Below, piece by piece: positions 25,386-32,811 of a stretch of 64,000 bases of DNA. Origin of the DNA: Desulfitobacterium dehalogenans ATCC 51507 (GTDB lineage: Bacteria; Bacillota; Desulfitobacteriia; Desulfitobacteriales; Desulfitobacteriaceae); NCBI RefSeq assembly GCF_000243155.2, contig NC_018017.1, positions 1,488,001 to 1,552,000 on the forward strand. Direction: 5' to 3'. Every line of letters starts with the position of its first letter. The first letter of the stretch is position 1. The notes under the pieces are model-generated. The model worked only from the letters and a program-made list of their open reading frames with translations. It ran no database searches and was not told where the DNA came from. A program made the translations under genes and the position numbers.

Positions 25386-25736
25386 TAAATAGATCACCTC
25401 TTAATACATTCTCGATGGTAATATATTCCACAGGGGGTGTCTAAGAAAGTTGTCAGAGGGTTTTCTGTGTAATTTAGGTCAGTCTGACATAATGATCGTT
25501 TAGCGGTCAGGGGAAGGGAACATTCCTGCCTGTATTAACGGATGCTGCTTATTTTACTCCGCCGACATAAGGTATTAAGACCGATTATATATTTTGGGAG
25601 TTTTGGCATGTTATAAAGTGTTAAATGAGCGACTTCTCTAAAAGTTCAATGAAATTCATTTGTACTAGTGTAACCGTCAGTACAATCCTGGAATAACATG
25701 TACTAAATAGTCAAAGAAAGGAGGTATTACCGAATA
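25386..25736. other. divergent intergenic region
   Basis: About 350 bases lie between the leftward repeat protein gene and the rightward DUF2935 gene. A GTCAG-T-CTGAC near-palindrome occurs at about 25482-25492. No gene, clear terminator or convincing promoter pair was seen. Confidence 0.35.
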
Positions 25737-26735
25737 ATGTTATTTAATTCGGGAATTACTGATGGGTTATTACCAACAAATGTCTTTATTCGTCAGTCAC
25801 TAAATTTAAATCTTTTCTTTTTGCGTATTATGAAGGAACACTCCTTCTTCTTAGCAGCGGGATTTCTTTCTAAAGATGAAGCTTTGTCACAACAGGCGAT
25901 TCATTTCATGAATTCCTTTAATGCCCTTTTAACTGAGGCTGTTCTTTTAGCGAATGGCAATGTAGATTCCGCTGTATTGTGTTCTGGAGAAGTTGCAACG
26001 AATATGACTTTAAGGGCTGAACAGAAGACGCAAGGATTAGGTGGAGTTCCACTTGATACGTCACTAACTGTTCAAGAGCTAAGACTTTTACCTGCAGCAG
26101 AAAATGTGAACCCAGCTATTGAAGGAAATGTTCAAAGCCTAAATGAAAGAGCTATCGTGCTAACGAGAGAATTAGTTAAATTTAAAACCCAAGTCTTGGA
26201 TGCTATGTTATCTGGTCGGTTGTTTACTTTTAACTTTCCACTTCTTATTGTCCACATTCGACGCGAAGCGCTCCTTTTTATTGAGCAACTAAGATTGCTG
26301 CAGAGAAGGGGATCAATCGACTTGACACAAGAAGTAATTTGCCAAAAAGTATTCTGGGATCTGCAAATGGCTGAACATGCCCAATTCATTGCCCATTTGT
26401 TAGACCCGACTGAAGCTGCCTTGATAGATCAAGCCAATAATTTTGCAAGGTTATTTTTTAATTTACGTGCCCAAACAGAGAGTGGTGCAAATCCTTTAGG
26501 TCAATTGATTGGCCAAGAAATTGCGGCTACAAGCAATTTGCGTAATTTTAAAGCTACTGCAGAAGAATTAATATTAGCTAACCGCATAAAGTCAATCATA
26601 TTTCCTTTGCTTGCCGATCATCTCCTACGGGAGGCAAATCACTTCTTACGAATACTAGATACTTCTGGGAGAATCTTTGGTTTGAAAAACGAGTTGTCAG
26701 GACAATTAAAAATTCGTACACCTTCTTTATTCTAA
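25737..26735 (+). CDS. DUF2935 domain protein
   Basis: A 332-residue mostly helical protein. It contains two copies of a four-helix, metal-type motif pattern: LNLFFLRIMKEHSFFLAAGF at about residue 20, and in the second half FWDLQMAEHAQFIAHLLDP, each with conserved E and H. These features identify DUF2935, known from Bacillus and clostridia with a ferritin-like di-iron look. The function is not established. AAAGGAGGT lies 11 bases before the ATG. It is monocistronic and followed by a strong terminator. Confidence 0.85.
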   Translation: MLFNSGITDGLLPTNVFIRQSLNLNLFFLRIMKEHSFFLAAGFLSKDEALSQQAIHFMNSFNALLTEAVLLANGNVDSAVLCSGEVATNMTLRAEQKTQGLGGVPLDTSLTVQELRLLPAAENVNPAIEGNVQSLNERAIVLTRELVKFKTQVLDAMLSGRLFTFNFPLLIVHIRREALLFIEQLRLLQRRGSIDLTQEVICQKVFWDLQMAEHAQFIAHLLDPTEAALIDQANNFARLFFNLRAQTESGANPLGQLIGQEIAATSNLRNFKATAEELILANRIKSIIFPLLADHLLREANHFLRILDTSGRIFGLKNELSGQLKIRTPSLF

Positions 26736-26767
26736 TCTAACGATCAAAAAGTAGTTAAAAAACAATA

Positions 26768-26806
26768 TGAGTTGGCCTTAAAGCTTGTTTAAGGCCAACT
26801 CAAAAT
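26768..26806 (+). terminator. strong terminator after the DUF2935 gene
   Basis: Fourteen-base perfect arms TGAGTTGGCCTTAA and TTAAGGCCAACTCA with a seven-base loop, followed by AAATTTAT. It may work in both directions, ending also the leftward membrane operon. Confidence 0.75.
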
Positions 26807-26905
26807 TTATATAAACACCATCGTTTAAGAATCGGCGATAAACATTTGATTCTGATAATTAATGAAATCCCCCATTCTTACCCGCCAGAATTAAAGGAGC
26901 TTATA

Positions 26906-27067
26906 TTACCATAGAACATGTTGTTCTTTATGCTCTAAAATCATTTTCAAGGCAGTAATTATGAAAACAACAAAGATAAATGCCCCCAGCGATACCAACG
27001 GAGAGAAATAGGCAAAGGGTTGTGCGTATAAAAGTGTGCCGTGTGCCCATAAATCATATAAAGTCAT
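26906..27067 (-). CDS. small single-span membrane protein, third gene of membrane operon
   Basis: A 53-residue protein with aromatic N-terminus (TLYDLWAHGTLLYAQPFAYF), one hydrophobic span (LVSLGAFIFVVFIITALKMI) and a charged tail. ATG 27067 follows GAGGAGA at seven bases. It lies 48 bases after the 241-residue membrane protein gene on the same strand. I do not recognise the family. Context suggests a subunit of a membrane complex with the two preceding genes. Confidence 0.65.
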   Translation of the reverse strand: MTLYDLWAHGTLLYAQPFAYFSPLVSLGAFIFVVFIITALKMILEHKEQHVLW

Positions 27068-27115
27068 GGTATCTCTCCTCTTGGCGAGCATAAGCTGGAA
27101 ATCGTAACTCTGCGA

Positions 27116-27841
27116 TTATAAACTGCACCTTATTTCATCAAGGAGCTCCTGATTTAGGCTTAGGATAAATTTAAAAATAATGCCACAGAGAAAAAGTCCG
27201 ACAGACAGAAACATAATTCCAAGTTGCAGGGGAAAAGGTGCATATATATCTATAAATCGAATGAGACTTTTGATATTTTCATTGGGCTCTAAGGATTGTT
27301 TAATACTAAATTCTATGTGTCGCAAATCGATTGTCAAAAAACCGATTGAGGTGTGATCATCAATGATAGGAAAATATATAGACATGCGTGGAGTTAAATT
27401 GAAGGGATTTAAAGACGGCGTCACTGACTCATCTGTTGGCACAATATTTTCGTATTCTGAACGAACAGCCTGAACAATTTTATTCGCTCCGTCGGTTAAG
27501 ACTAACCCCAAGGAAGCAAACATGATGAGCAATGTCAAAGGGATTGGAGAATTTAATTCTAATATTTTAAACATTAGATAGATGGTCTGATTTGGTTCTA
27601 TCTGTTGGCGTCCGTAGACTGCTATTCTCTGAAGGTCAAGGATTGAAATGCCAATTGCTCTGTAGGGGGGGATAAAAAACCAAAAGAGAATTGTACGCGG
27701 ACACAAGTTAAAAGGATCTAAGCGGTTATGGAAGTATTTTCGAGTTATTCGACAGAGTTTGGAATGGAATTCACTCTGCCAGTATCTCTTTAGAAAATAA
27801 TAGCAATTCGGAAATCTATTAATAGATTTATCGGATGACAT
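27116..27841 (-). CDS. unrecognised membrane protein with internal duplication
   Basis: A 241-residue protein made of two similar halves. The first half has RLDPFNLCPRTILFWFFIPP, then AIGISILDLQRI, then PLTLLIMFASLGLVL. The second half has SLNPFNLTPRMSIYFPIIDD, then SIGFLTIDLRHI, then PLQLGIMFLSVGLFL. Each half ends in one membrane span, so a hairpin-like two-span topology with two homologous extracellular or cytoplasmic domains is likely. The ribosome-binding site is a run of eleven G residues six bases before the ATG. Neighbours are two single-span membrane proteins in the same operon. No family recognised. Confidence 0.7.
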   Translation of the reverse strand: MSSDKSINRFPNCYYFLKRYWQSEFHSKLCRITRKYFHNRLDPFNLCPRTILFWFFIPPYRAIGISILDLQRIAVYGRQQIEPNQTIYLMFKILELNSPIPLTLLIMFASLGLVLTDGANKIVQAVRSEYENIVPTDESVTPSLNPFNLTPRMSIYFPIIDDHTSIGFLTIDLRHIEFSIKQSLEPNENIKSLIRFIDIYAPFPLQLGIMFLSVGLFLCGIIFKFILSLNQELLDEIRCSL

Positions 27842-27847
27842 GAAAAT

Positions 27848-27858
27848 CCCCCCCCCCC
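27848..27858 (-). repeat. G11 homopolymer acting as the ribosome-binding site
   Basis: Eleven consecutive C on the + strand read as G11 in the mRNA. It ends six bases before the ATG of the 241-residue membrane protein, in the exact place of the Shine-Dalgarno sequence. Such tracts change length by slippage, so expression could vary between cells. Confidence 0.75.
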
Positions 27859-27877
27859 TTTTTATTCCTATGCAAAA

Positions 27878-28063
27878 CTAAAAGGAGTCAATTATTTGGG
27901 GCACTGATTTTTCAATTGGGTTTTCAACATACCCTACTGTTCGGAGAATTAACCATGTCCAGAATAAAGAGTTTATGATGGCTATGACGGTAGGGACGGG
28001 CAACCATATTCCCCAAAATTTAGTTGTCGTTTTTGTATTGTCCGTTAAGCCCATGCTGTTCAT
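27878..28063 (-). CDS. small single-span membrane protein, first gene of membrane operon
   Basis: A 61-residue protein with a polar N-terminus, one hydrophobic span (WLPVPTVIAIINSLFWTWLI) and a short tail ending IEKSVPQIIDSF. ATG 28063 is preceded by AAAGGTGATG. It begins the three-gene leftward membrane operon. It was not recognised as any known family. Confidence 0.65.
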   Translation of the reverse strand: MNSMGLTDNTKTTTKFWGIWLPVPTVIAIINSLFWTWLILRTVGYVENPIEKSVPQIIDSF

Positions 28064-28297
28064 ATCTTCATCACCTTTGTTAAGATGGTAAGGTCAAATA
28101 GTTTCTAAAGATAACGTAACCCAGAATAGAAGAGAAAAGAAAGGAAAAAAACAACCATATAAGCCAGTAATATTGGACTAGGCGCAACGCAAAGTCATAC
28201 ACCAATATCATCCTTTTTTGATATTATATGGATTGACTTCGGTGTTGTTCGTAAAGTAGGAAAATGTATACACACGACCAAACTATAACAATTCTTC

Positions 28298-28326
28298 TTG
28301 TAAATTTATTTATAGATGCATATAAT
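28298..28326 (+). promoter_or_regulatory. serS promoter
   Basis: TTGTAA at 28298-28303 and TATAAT at 28321-28326 are separated by 17 bases, and the T-box leader starts a few bases later. Confidence 0.75.
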
Positions 28327-28339
28327 ACATTTAATAGCG

Positions 28340-28562
28340 ATGATAAAAACTAAGGTTTATAAATCTCCCAGAGAGCCGGTAGTTGGTGCGAACCGGTGAG
28401 AAATTAAACCGTTCCATTTTTTGAGCTGTCGGCGATGAGTCGAAGGGTGTGCCCTTTACAGCACTTTAGAGTGGTCAGTGTTATCTGACAATTTGGGTGG
28501 TACCGCGGATGCTTTCCGTCCCATATTATTTGTATGGGTTCGGAAGGCTTTTATTTTTCTAA
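28340..28562 (+). ncRNA. T-box leader (serine type) with terminator
   Basis: The leader shows the stem I elements AGAGAGCCGGTAGTTGGTG and GAACCGGT, and the T-box sequence GGGTGGTACCGCGG at 28495-28508 that pairs with the uncharged tRNA end. It ends in a terminator whose arms are GCTTTCCGTCCCATA and TATGGGTTCGGAAGGC followed by TTTTATTTTT. The likely specifier is TCC at 28413-28415, followed by the expected purine, matching a serine codon and the serS gene downstream. Low charged tRNA-Ser would favour antitermination. Confidence 0.93.
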
Positions 28563-28611
28563 ACTCATACTGTTATCTCTAATGAAAAGAATATAGATGA
28601 GGAGGAAAATA

Positions 28612-29892
28612 ATGTTAGACATTAAGTTGCTGCGTGAAAACACTGAGATCGTTAAAGAAAATATCAGAAAAAAGTTTCAGAATGAAAAAATCACCCTTGT
28701 AGATGAAGTTATTGCCTTAGATACTCAAAATCGGGAAGCGAAATCAAGACGTGATTATCTCAGAAGCAGAAGAAATTCAATCAGTAAAGAAATTGGTGTA
28801 TTGATATTAAAAGGACAAAAGGATGAAGCTGAATCAGCGAAGGCAGACATAGTTGCTATGGCAGATGAACTCGCAGAATTGGAGAGAAAAATTGATGACT
28901 TTGACATCCAGATTCGCGAAAGGATGCTGATTATCCCCAATATTATGGATCCCACAGTACCAATCGGTAAGGATGATAGCGAAAATGTCGAAATTGAACG
29001 ATTTGGTGAGCCTGTTGTACCAGACTTTGAGATACCCTATCATGTTGATATTATGGAAAAGTTTAAGGGTATCGATTTTGATAGTTCAAGAAAAACAAGT
29101 GGAAACGGTTTTTATTATCTTTGCGGTGATATAGCACGTTTGCATTCTGCGATTCTCTCCTATGCGCGGGACTTCATGATTGACAGAGGATTTACCTATT
29201 ATATCCCCCCATTTATGATTAGAGGCAATGTTGTAAACGGTGTTATGAGCTTCTCAGAAATGGAAAATATGATGTATAAGATTGAAGGTGAAGATTTATA
29301 TCTCATCGGCACGAGCGAGCATTCTATGATTGGTAAATTTATTGATACAATCCTAGATGAAGAAAAACTTCCTCAAACACTAACCAGTTATTCGCCGTGT
29401 TTTCGTAAAGAGATTGGTGCCCATGGCATTGAAGAGCGGGGTGTATACCGAATTCATCAATTTGAAAAACAGGAAATGATTGTGGTATGCAAACCGGAAG
29501 ATAGTGCAGGTTGGTTCGAAAAACTATATCAATATACGGTTGAGTTTTTCCGCACTTTGGATATCCCTGTACGTACTTTGGAGTGTTGTTCGGGTGATTT
29601 GGCAGATCTAAAAGTAAAAAGTATAGACATAGAAGCGTGGTCACCGAGACAGAAAAAATATTTTGAAGTTGGTAGTTGCTCCAACTTGGGGGATGCACAG
29701 GCAAGACGTCTTTCTATCCGGATAAAAAGTAAAAACAAAGAAAACTACATCCCGCATACTCTTAACAATACAGTCGTAGCACCTCCAAGAATGTTGATAT
29801 CATTTTTAGAAAATAATTTGAAGGAAGATGGTACCCTATCAATACCGAAACCATTGCAAATGTATATGGGGGGTAAAGAGTTAATCAAATAA
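28612..29892 (+). CDS. serS: seryl-tRNA synthetase
   Basis: A 426-residue class II synthetase. The N-terminal part is the long coiled-coil arm that contacts tRNA (ENIRKKFQNEKITLVDEV through AELERKIDDFDIQI). The catalytic part shows TSEHSMIG (serine binding), motif 2 SPCFRKEIGAHGIEERG and motif 3 NNTVVAPPRMLISFLEN. SerRS normally has GxTR-type arginine near motif 3, replaced here by PPRM, still with the arginine. Length is normal. ATG 28612 follows GGAGG; ATG 28597 is too early. The gene is under T-box control and is followed by a terminator. Whether it is the only serS of the genome cannot be told. Confidence 0.93.
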   Translation: MLDIKLLRENTEIVKENIRKKFQNEKITLVDEVIALDTQNREAKSRRDYLRSRRNSISKEIGVLILKGQKDEAESAKADIVAMADELAELERKIDDFDIQIRERMLIIPNIMDPTVPIGKDDSENVEIERFGEPVVPDFEIPYHVDIMEKFKGIDFDSSRKTSGNGFYYLCGDIARLHSAILSYARDFMIDRGFTYYIPPFMIRGNVVNGVMSFSEMENMMYKIEGEDLYLIGTSEHSMIGKFIDTILDEEKLPQTLTSYSPCFRKEIGAHGIEERGVYRIHQFEKQEMIVVCKPEDSAGWFEKLYQYTVEFFRTLDIPVRTLECCSGDLADLKVKSIDIEAWSPRQKKYFEVGSCSNLGDAQARRLSIRIKSKNKENYIPHTLNNTVVAPPRMLISFLENNLKEDGTLSIPKPLQMYMGGKELIK

Positions 29893-29905
29893 TTGCTGTT
29901 TGTTA

Positions 29906-29928
29906 CCGCCACTTTTGTGGCGGTTTTT
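29906..29928 (+). terminator. serS terminator
   Basis: CCGCCAC and GTGGCGG with a TTTT loop, followed by TTTTTAT. Confidence 0.9.
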
Positions 29929-30054
29929 ATTGGGGGAGTGATTTTACTCAGTCGCCAAGATTCACTGGATTCAGGGGGTATCTGCTTGTACACTAAGATA
30001 TATATAGACAGTTATGAAGCTAAGCAAAAAATAGCATAAAGTAGGAGAGTGAAT

Positions 30055-30717
30055 ATGAATAAAGAGATAAAGTTCGCATCATCTTATAGTGGAGGAAAGG
30101 ATAGTGTACTTGCGCTGTATCGAGCTATAAAGAGTGGGTGTGAGCCGGTAAGTTTACTGACTACTTATAACAAGAACGCCGGTCGTTCATGGTTTCATGG
30201 GGTTCCAGTAGAGGTTTTGAATAGAGTTTCACAGCTTATGGATATCCCTTTAGAACTTGTAAAAACAGGAGTGGGTGATGACTATACTAAAGATTTTGAA
30301 AAGGCACTCTTAAAACTAAAAGACAATGGCATTAATGCTTGTGTTTTTGGTGATATTGATATCCAGGCTCATTACGATTGGTGTGATGCTCGTTGTAAAG
30401 TTGCTAAGATAGAAAGTATATTTCCACTTTGGAATGAAAGTAGAAAAGAATTGGTTTACGAATTTATAGAAAGTGGTTTTAAAGCTGTTATAACTGTTGT
30501 GGATTCATCCAGGCTTAGTGAAAGGTTTCTAGGAAGAACCTTAACCAAAGACCTTATGGCAGAAATTGTAGCCGAAGGTGCAGACATTTGTGGAGAAGAG
30601 GGAGAATACCACACCTTTGTATACGATGGACCACTTTTTAAAGAACCTGTAAATTTTAAATTAAATGAAATAATAAGAAATGGTAATTATGCAATATTGC
30701 CTCTTTTATTAGAATGA
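30055..30717 (+). CDS. Dph6-related adenine nucleotide alpha hydrolase-type ATP pyrophosphatase
   Basis: A 220-residue protein with the PP-loop ATPase motif SSYSGGKDSVLALYRAI at the start, and the Dph6/MJ0570 features NACVFGDIDIQAHYDWCDARC and the C-terminal GEEGEYHTFVYDGPLF. Archaeal and eukaryotic members are diphthine-ammonia ligases; bacteria lack diphthamide, and the bacterial role is unknown (an amidation or B12-related activity has been proposed in the family). ATG 30055 follows AGGAG at seven bases. It is monocistronic, ending in a terminator shared with the convergent transporter gene. Confidence 0.88.
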   Translation: MNKEIKFASSYSGGKDSVLALYRAIKSGCEPVSLLTTYNKNAGRSWFHGVPVEVLNRVSQLMDIPLELVKTGVGDDYTKDFEKALLKLKDNGINACVFGDIDIQAHYDWCDARCKVAKIESIFPLWNESRKELVYEFIESGFKAVITVVDSSRLSERFLGRTLTKDLMAEIVAEGADICGEEGEYHTFVYDGPLFKEPVNFKLNEIIRNGNYAILPLLLE

Positions 30718-30723
30718 AAATAA

Positions 30724-30765
30724 AAACGGCTAAGGGGGTACAATCGATCACCCCATTAGCCGTTT
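30724..30765. terminator. bidirectional terminator
   Basis: AAACGGCTAA and TTAGCCGTTT arms plus inner GGGGT/ACCCC lie between the convergent Dph6-like and EamA transporter genes. Confidence 0.8.
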
Positions 30766-30794
30766 AATGTTTAGAAAGCGGTTTGGAGAAAATG

Positions 30795-31757
30795 TTATAA
30801 GCTGGCGAAGTTCGCTCCGTCGGAAGTTTTCACCGTTGACTTAGGATCGTTAGGCATCCGAGATAATTGCAGTACAGCAAGCCAGACTATGGCAAACCCA
30901 ATCCATTGCCCTAGATCTATGGTTTGGTGCAGAATAAACCAGTTCAAAAGTAGGCCGGTTGCAGGGAATGCGAGTTCGGCGATGGTGGCATAAGAGGCTC
31001 GCACACCATTTAACCCGCGGTAATAGAGCAATAGACTTATAAGACTTGGCACGAGAGTCTGGAATAACAGGTTCGCCCAGACCGGAGCCAGGCTGAGAGC
31101 CTGACCGATATTAGCCCAGTTCGGGTGCTGTGCAAATACAATGATGGTTAATAGTGGCAGAGCTATAGCAAATCTAAGTGCGGTTAAGGTCGTGAACGAC
31201 AATTTTCCGACAAGACGCTTTCCCATAACAGTCGATCCGCCCCATAGCGCGGCTGCACCGATGGCACATAATGATCCGATAAGCTCTGAGGAGCTGACTC
31301 CGGAAGTTGGCATGTGCAAACCAAAAGTAAGTAGATAAGCGCCTATAAGTGCTGCAACAAATAGAGCATAGAAGTCTTTTCGCATGCGTTCCTTGAGCAA
31401 CCAGGAGGCGAGAAGAATAGCAAAGATGGGCTGAACTTTCTGCAGGAGAAGGACGACATTTGGATTGCCGTAAGTAAATCCGGCGGTAAACAAAATCGAG
31501 GCTAAAGCCGATCCGCCCCATGCGATAAATAAAAGAGCGAGCCAGTCCCCAGGATTGAGTCGTTTCAGCTCATGACGCTTCAGTAGGAGCACAGGTACGG
31601 CGAATAAGGATAATAACAGGTGCTCCAACCATACTATCTGAGAAGATGTTACATGTTGTAGTAAGGCTACAATGAGGACACCGTCGAGTCCCCACAAGGC
31701 CGCTCCGAGGGCAATTAACCATATGCCTCTATTTGATTCTTTCTTTGATTGTAACAT
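30795..31757 (-). CDS. EamA-family transporter, probable riboflavin/flavin transporter
   Basis: A 320-residue membrane protein of ten hydrophobic segments arranged in two EamA repeats: GIWLIALGAALWGLDGVLIV in the first, and IGSLCAIGAAALWGGSTVMG in the second. Drug/metabolite transporters of this family carry many solutes. Here an FMN riboswitch with terminator lies directly upstream on the same strand, which makes uptake of riboflavin or a related flavin precursor the best guess. It has its own transcription unit. Confidence 0.85.
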   Translation of the reverse strand: MLQSKKESNRGIWLIALGAALWGLDGVLIVALLQHVTSSQIVWLEHLLLSLFAVPVLLLKRHELKRLNPGDWLALLFIAWGGSALASILFTAGFTYGNPNVVLLLQKVQPIFAILLASWLLKERMRKDFYALFVAALIGAYLLTFGLHMPTSGVSSSELIGSLCAIGAAALWGGSTVMGKRLVGKLSFTTLTALRFAIALPLLTIIVFAQHPNWANIGQALSLAPVWANLLFQTLVPSLISLLLYYRGLNGVRASYATIAELAFPATGLLLNWFILHQTIDLGQWIGFAIVWLAVLQLSRMPNDPKSTVKTSDGANFASL

Positions 31758-31823
31758 TTAAAAATCCTCCATTAGTGAATTGGTGTTTAGAATAAAAGCC
31801 TTCTGATGTGATAGAATTAAAAA

Positions 31824-31856
31824 ATGCCTCAAGGAGATAATGTTTCCTCAAGGCAT
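31824..31856 (-). terminator. riboswitch terminator
   Basis: On the minus strand the arms TGCCT..AGG and CCT..AGGCA, interrupted by a small internal loop, are followed by TTTTTTAATTC. It lies between the FMN aptamer and the transporter gene and is the expression platform. Confidence 0.8.
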
Positions 31857-31897
31857 ATACATACAACCAGAAATATGACCGCTTGGTCTAATCCAGT

Positions 31898-32048
31898 TTG
31901 TACCTTCTCCCATCCGGACTATACCGTCGGCCTTGGAGTTTCACCAAGTCAGTCAATGCTGCAATATGCTGCACTGAGTTGCGGGCTGGATTGCACAGGC
32001 AATCATTACCGCCGGTCGGGAATTTCACCCTACCTCGAAGGTTCATAT
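31898..32048 (-). ncRNA. FMN riboswitch (RFN element)
   Basis: On the minus strand the conserved blocks occur in order: AGGGTGAAATTCCCGACCGG, CGGTAATGATTGCC, AGCCCGC, TTGGTGAAACTCCAAGGCCG, and ACGGTATAGTCCGGATGGGA followed by GAAGG. All five helical segments of the RFN aptamer are present. It ends about 40 bases before an intrinsic terminator and then the EamA transporter gene. FMN binding is expected to switch the gene off. Confidence 0.95.
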
Positions 32049-32243
32049 TCAACTGAAAAAAAGTATAGCACAAAATTATTCTTAGTGGTAGATAAATTTT
32101 TTATAAGTTAAAACCAATCAAGGTGCAAGGATAAATATATTGGAAATTCTAGTACCGACATCAGGCCGGCTTAGAAGATATGTCTTTTGGTTTCAATCGA
32201 AACTGAAGGGCGATTTTTTTTACTTCTGAAAGGGGATGATAAA

Positions 32244-32303
32244 ATGTCAGAAAAAGAAAAAGAAAAAGAAAAAGAAAAAGAAAAAGACATATCTGTAGAA
32301 TAG
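32244..32303 (+). repeat. hexanucleotide repeat inside a possible 19-residue reading frame
   Basis: Six copies of GAAAAA (32250-32285) lie inside a frame starting ATG 32244, reading MSEKEKEKE..KDISVE before a TAG. AGGGGATG precedes the ATG at a suitable distance. The repeat unit is two codons, so copy-number changes keep the frame. The peptide may be a remnant or a leader; evidence for translation is weak. Confidence 0.4.
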
Positions 32304-32375
32304 ATAAGGGTTCAAGCTATGTATGGGGATGGGAAAAATTGGAAATAAAATGAGATTGTGAATCCTCATTATATG

Positions 32376-32396
32376 TGTTATAGTCGATATATAACA
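32376..32396. promoter_or_regulatory. candidate GntR operator
   Basis: TGTTATA, seven bases, TATAACA lie 23 bases before the gntR start, in the core promoter region. Autoregulation by the GntR protein would be typical of YtrA-type regulators. Confidence 0.5.
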
Positions 32397-32418
32397 TACA
32401 TGTGAAGGGGGCATATTA

Positions 32419-32811
32419 ATGTTAATCGAAATTGATATGCACAGTTCAATTCCGATTTATAAGCAATTGAAAACAGCCATTGTAAGTGGAATTTTATCTG
32501 GAGAACTACATGAAGGAGATAATTTACCATCGATCCGGCAGCTTGCAAGTGACCTGGGGATCAACCTTCATACAGTGCGAAAGGTATATGAGATGCTTTG
32601 TGACGAAGGGTATATCAAAATTCATCGAAGCAAAGGTGCCGAGATTTGCAGTCCGCCAAAGTTGAATAAAGAGGATTTGTCGGTCTTTGAGAAACTTCTC
32701 TTGCCCATTGTCATTGAGCTTCGTGCCCGAGATATTGGTGAAGAACGGTTTGCAGCTTTAATGAAGGATCTCTGGGAGAAAAGTATAGAAGGAGGAAACC
32801 ATCATGAATAA
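32419..32811 (+). CDS. GntR-family regulator (YtrA type)
   Basis: A 130-residue regulator with the winged helix PIYKQLKTAIVSGILSGELH, NLPSIRQLASDLGINLHTVR and YEMLCDEGYIKIHRSKGAEI. The short C-terminal part, without an effector domain, is the YtrA subfamily. The last eight bases overlap the following DUF1648 gene, so the two proteins form a regulator/target pair. GGGG precedes the ATG at a good distance. Confidence 0.92.
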   Translation: MLIEIDMHSSIPIYKQLKTAIVSGILSGELHEGDNLPSIRQLASDLGINLHTVRKVYEMLCDEGYIKIHRSKGAEICSPPKLNKEDLSVFEKLLLPIVIELRARDIGEERFAALMKDLWEKSIEGGNHHE

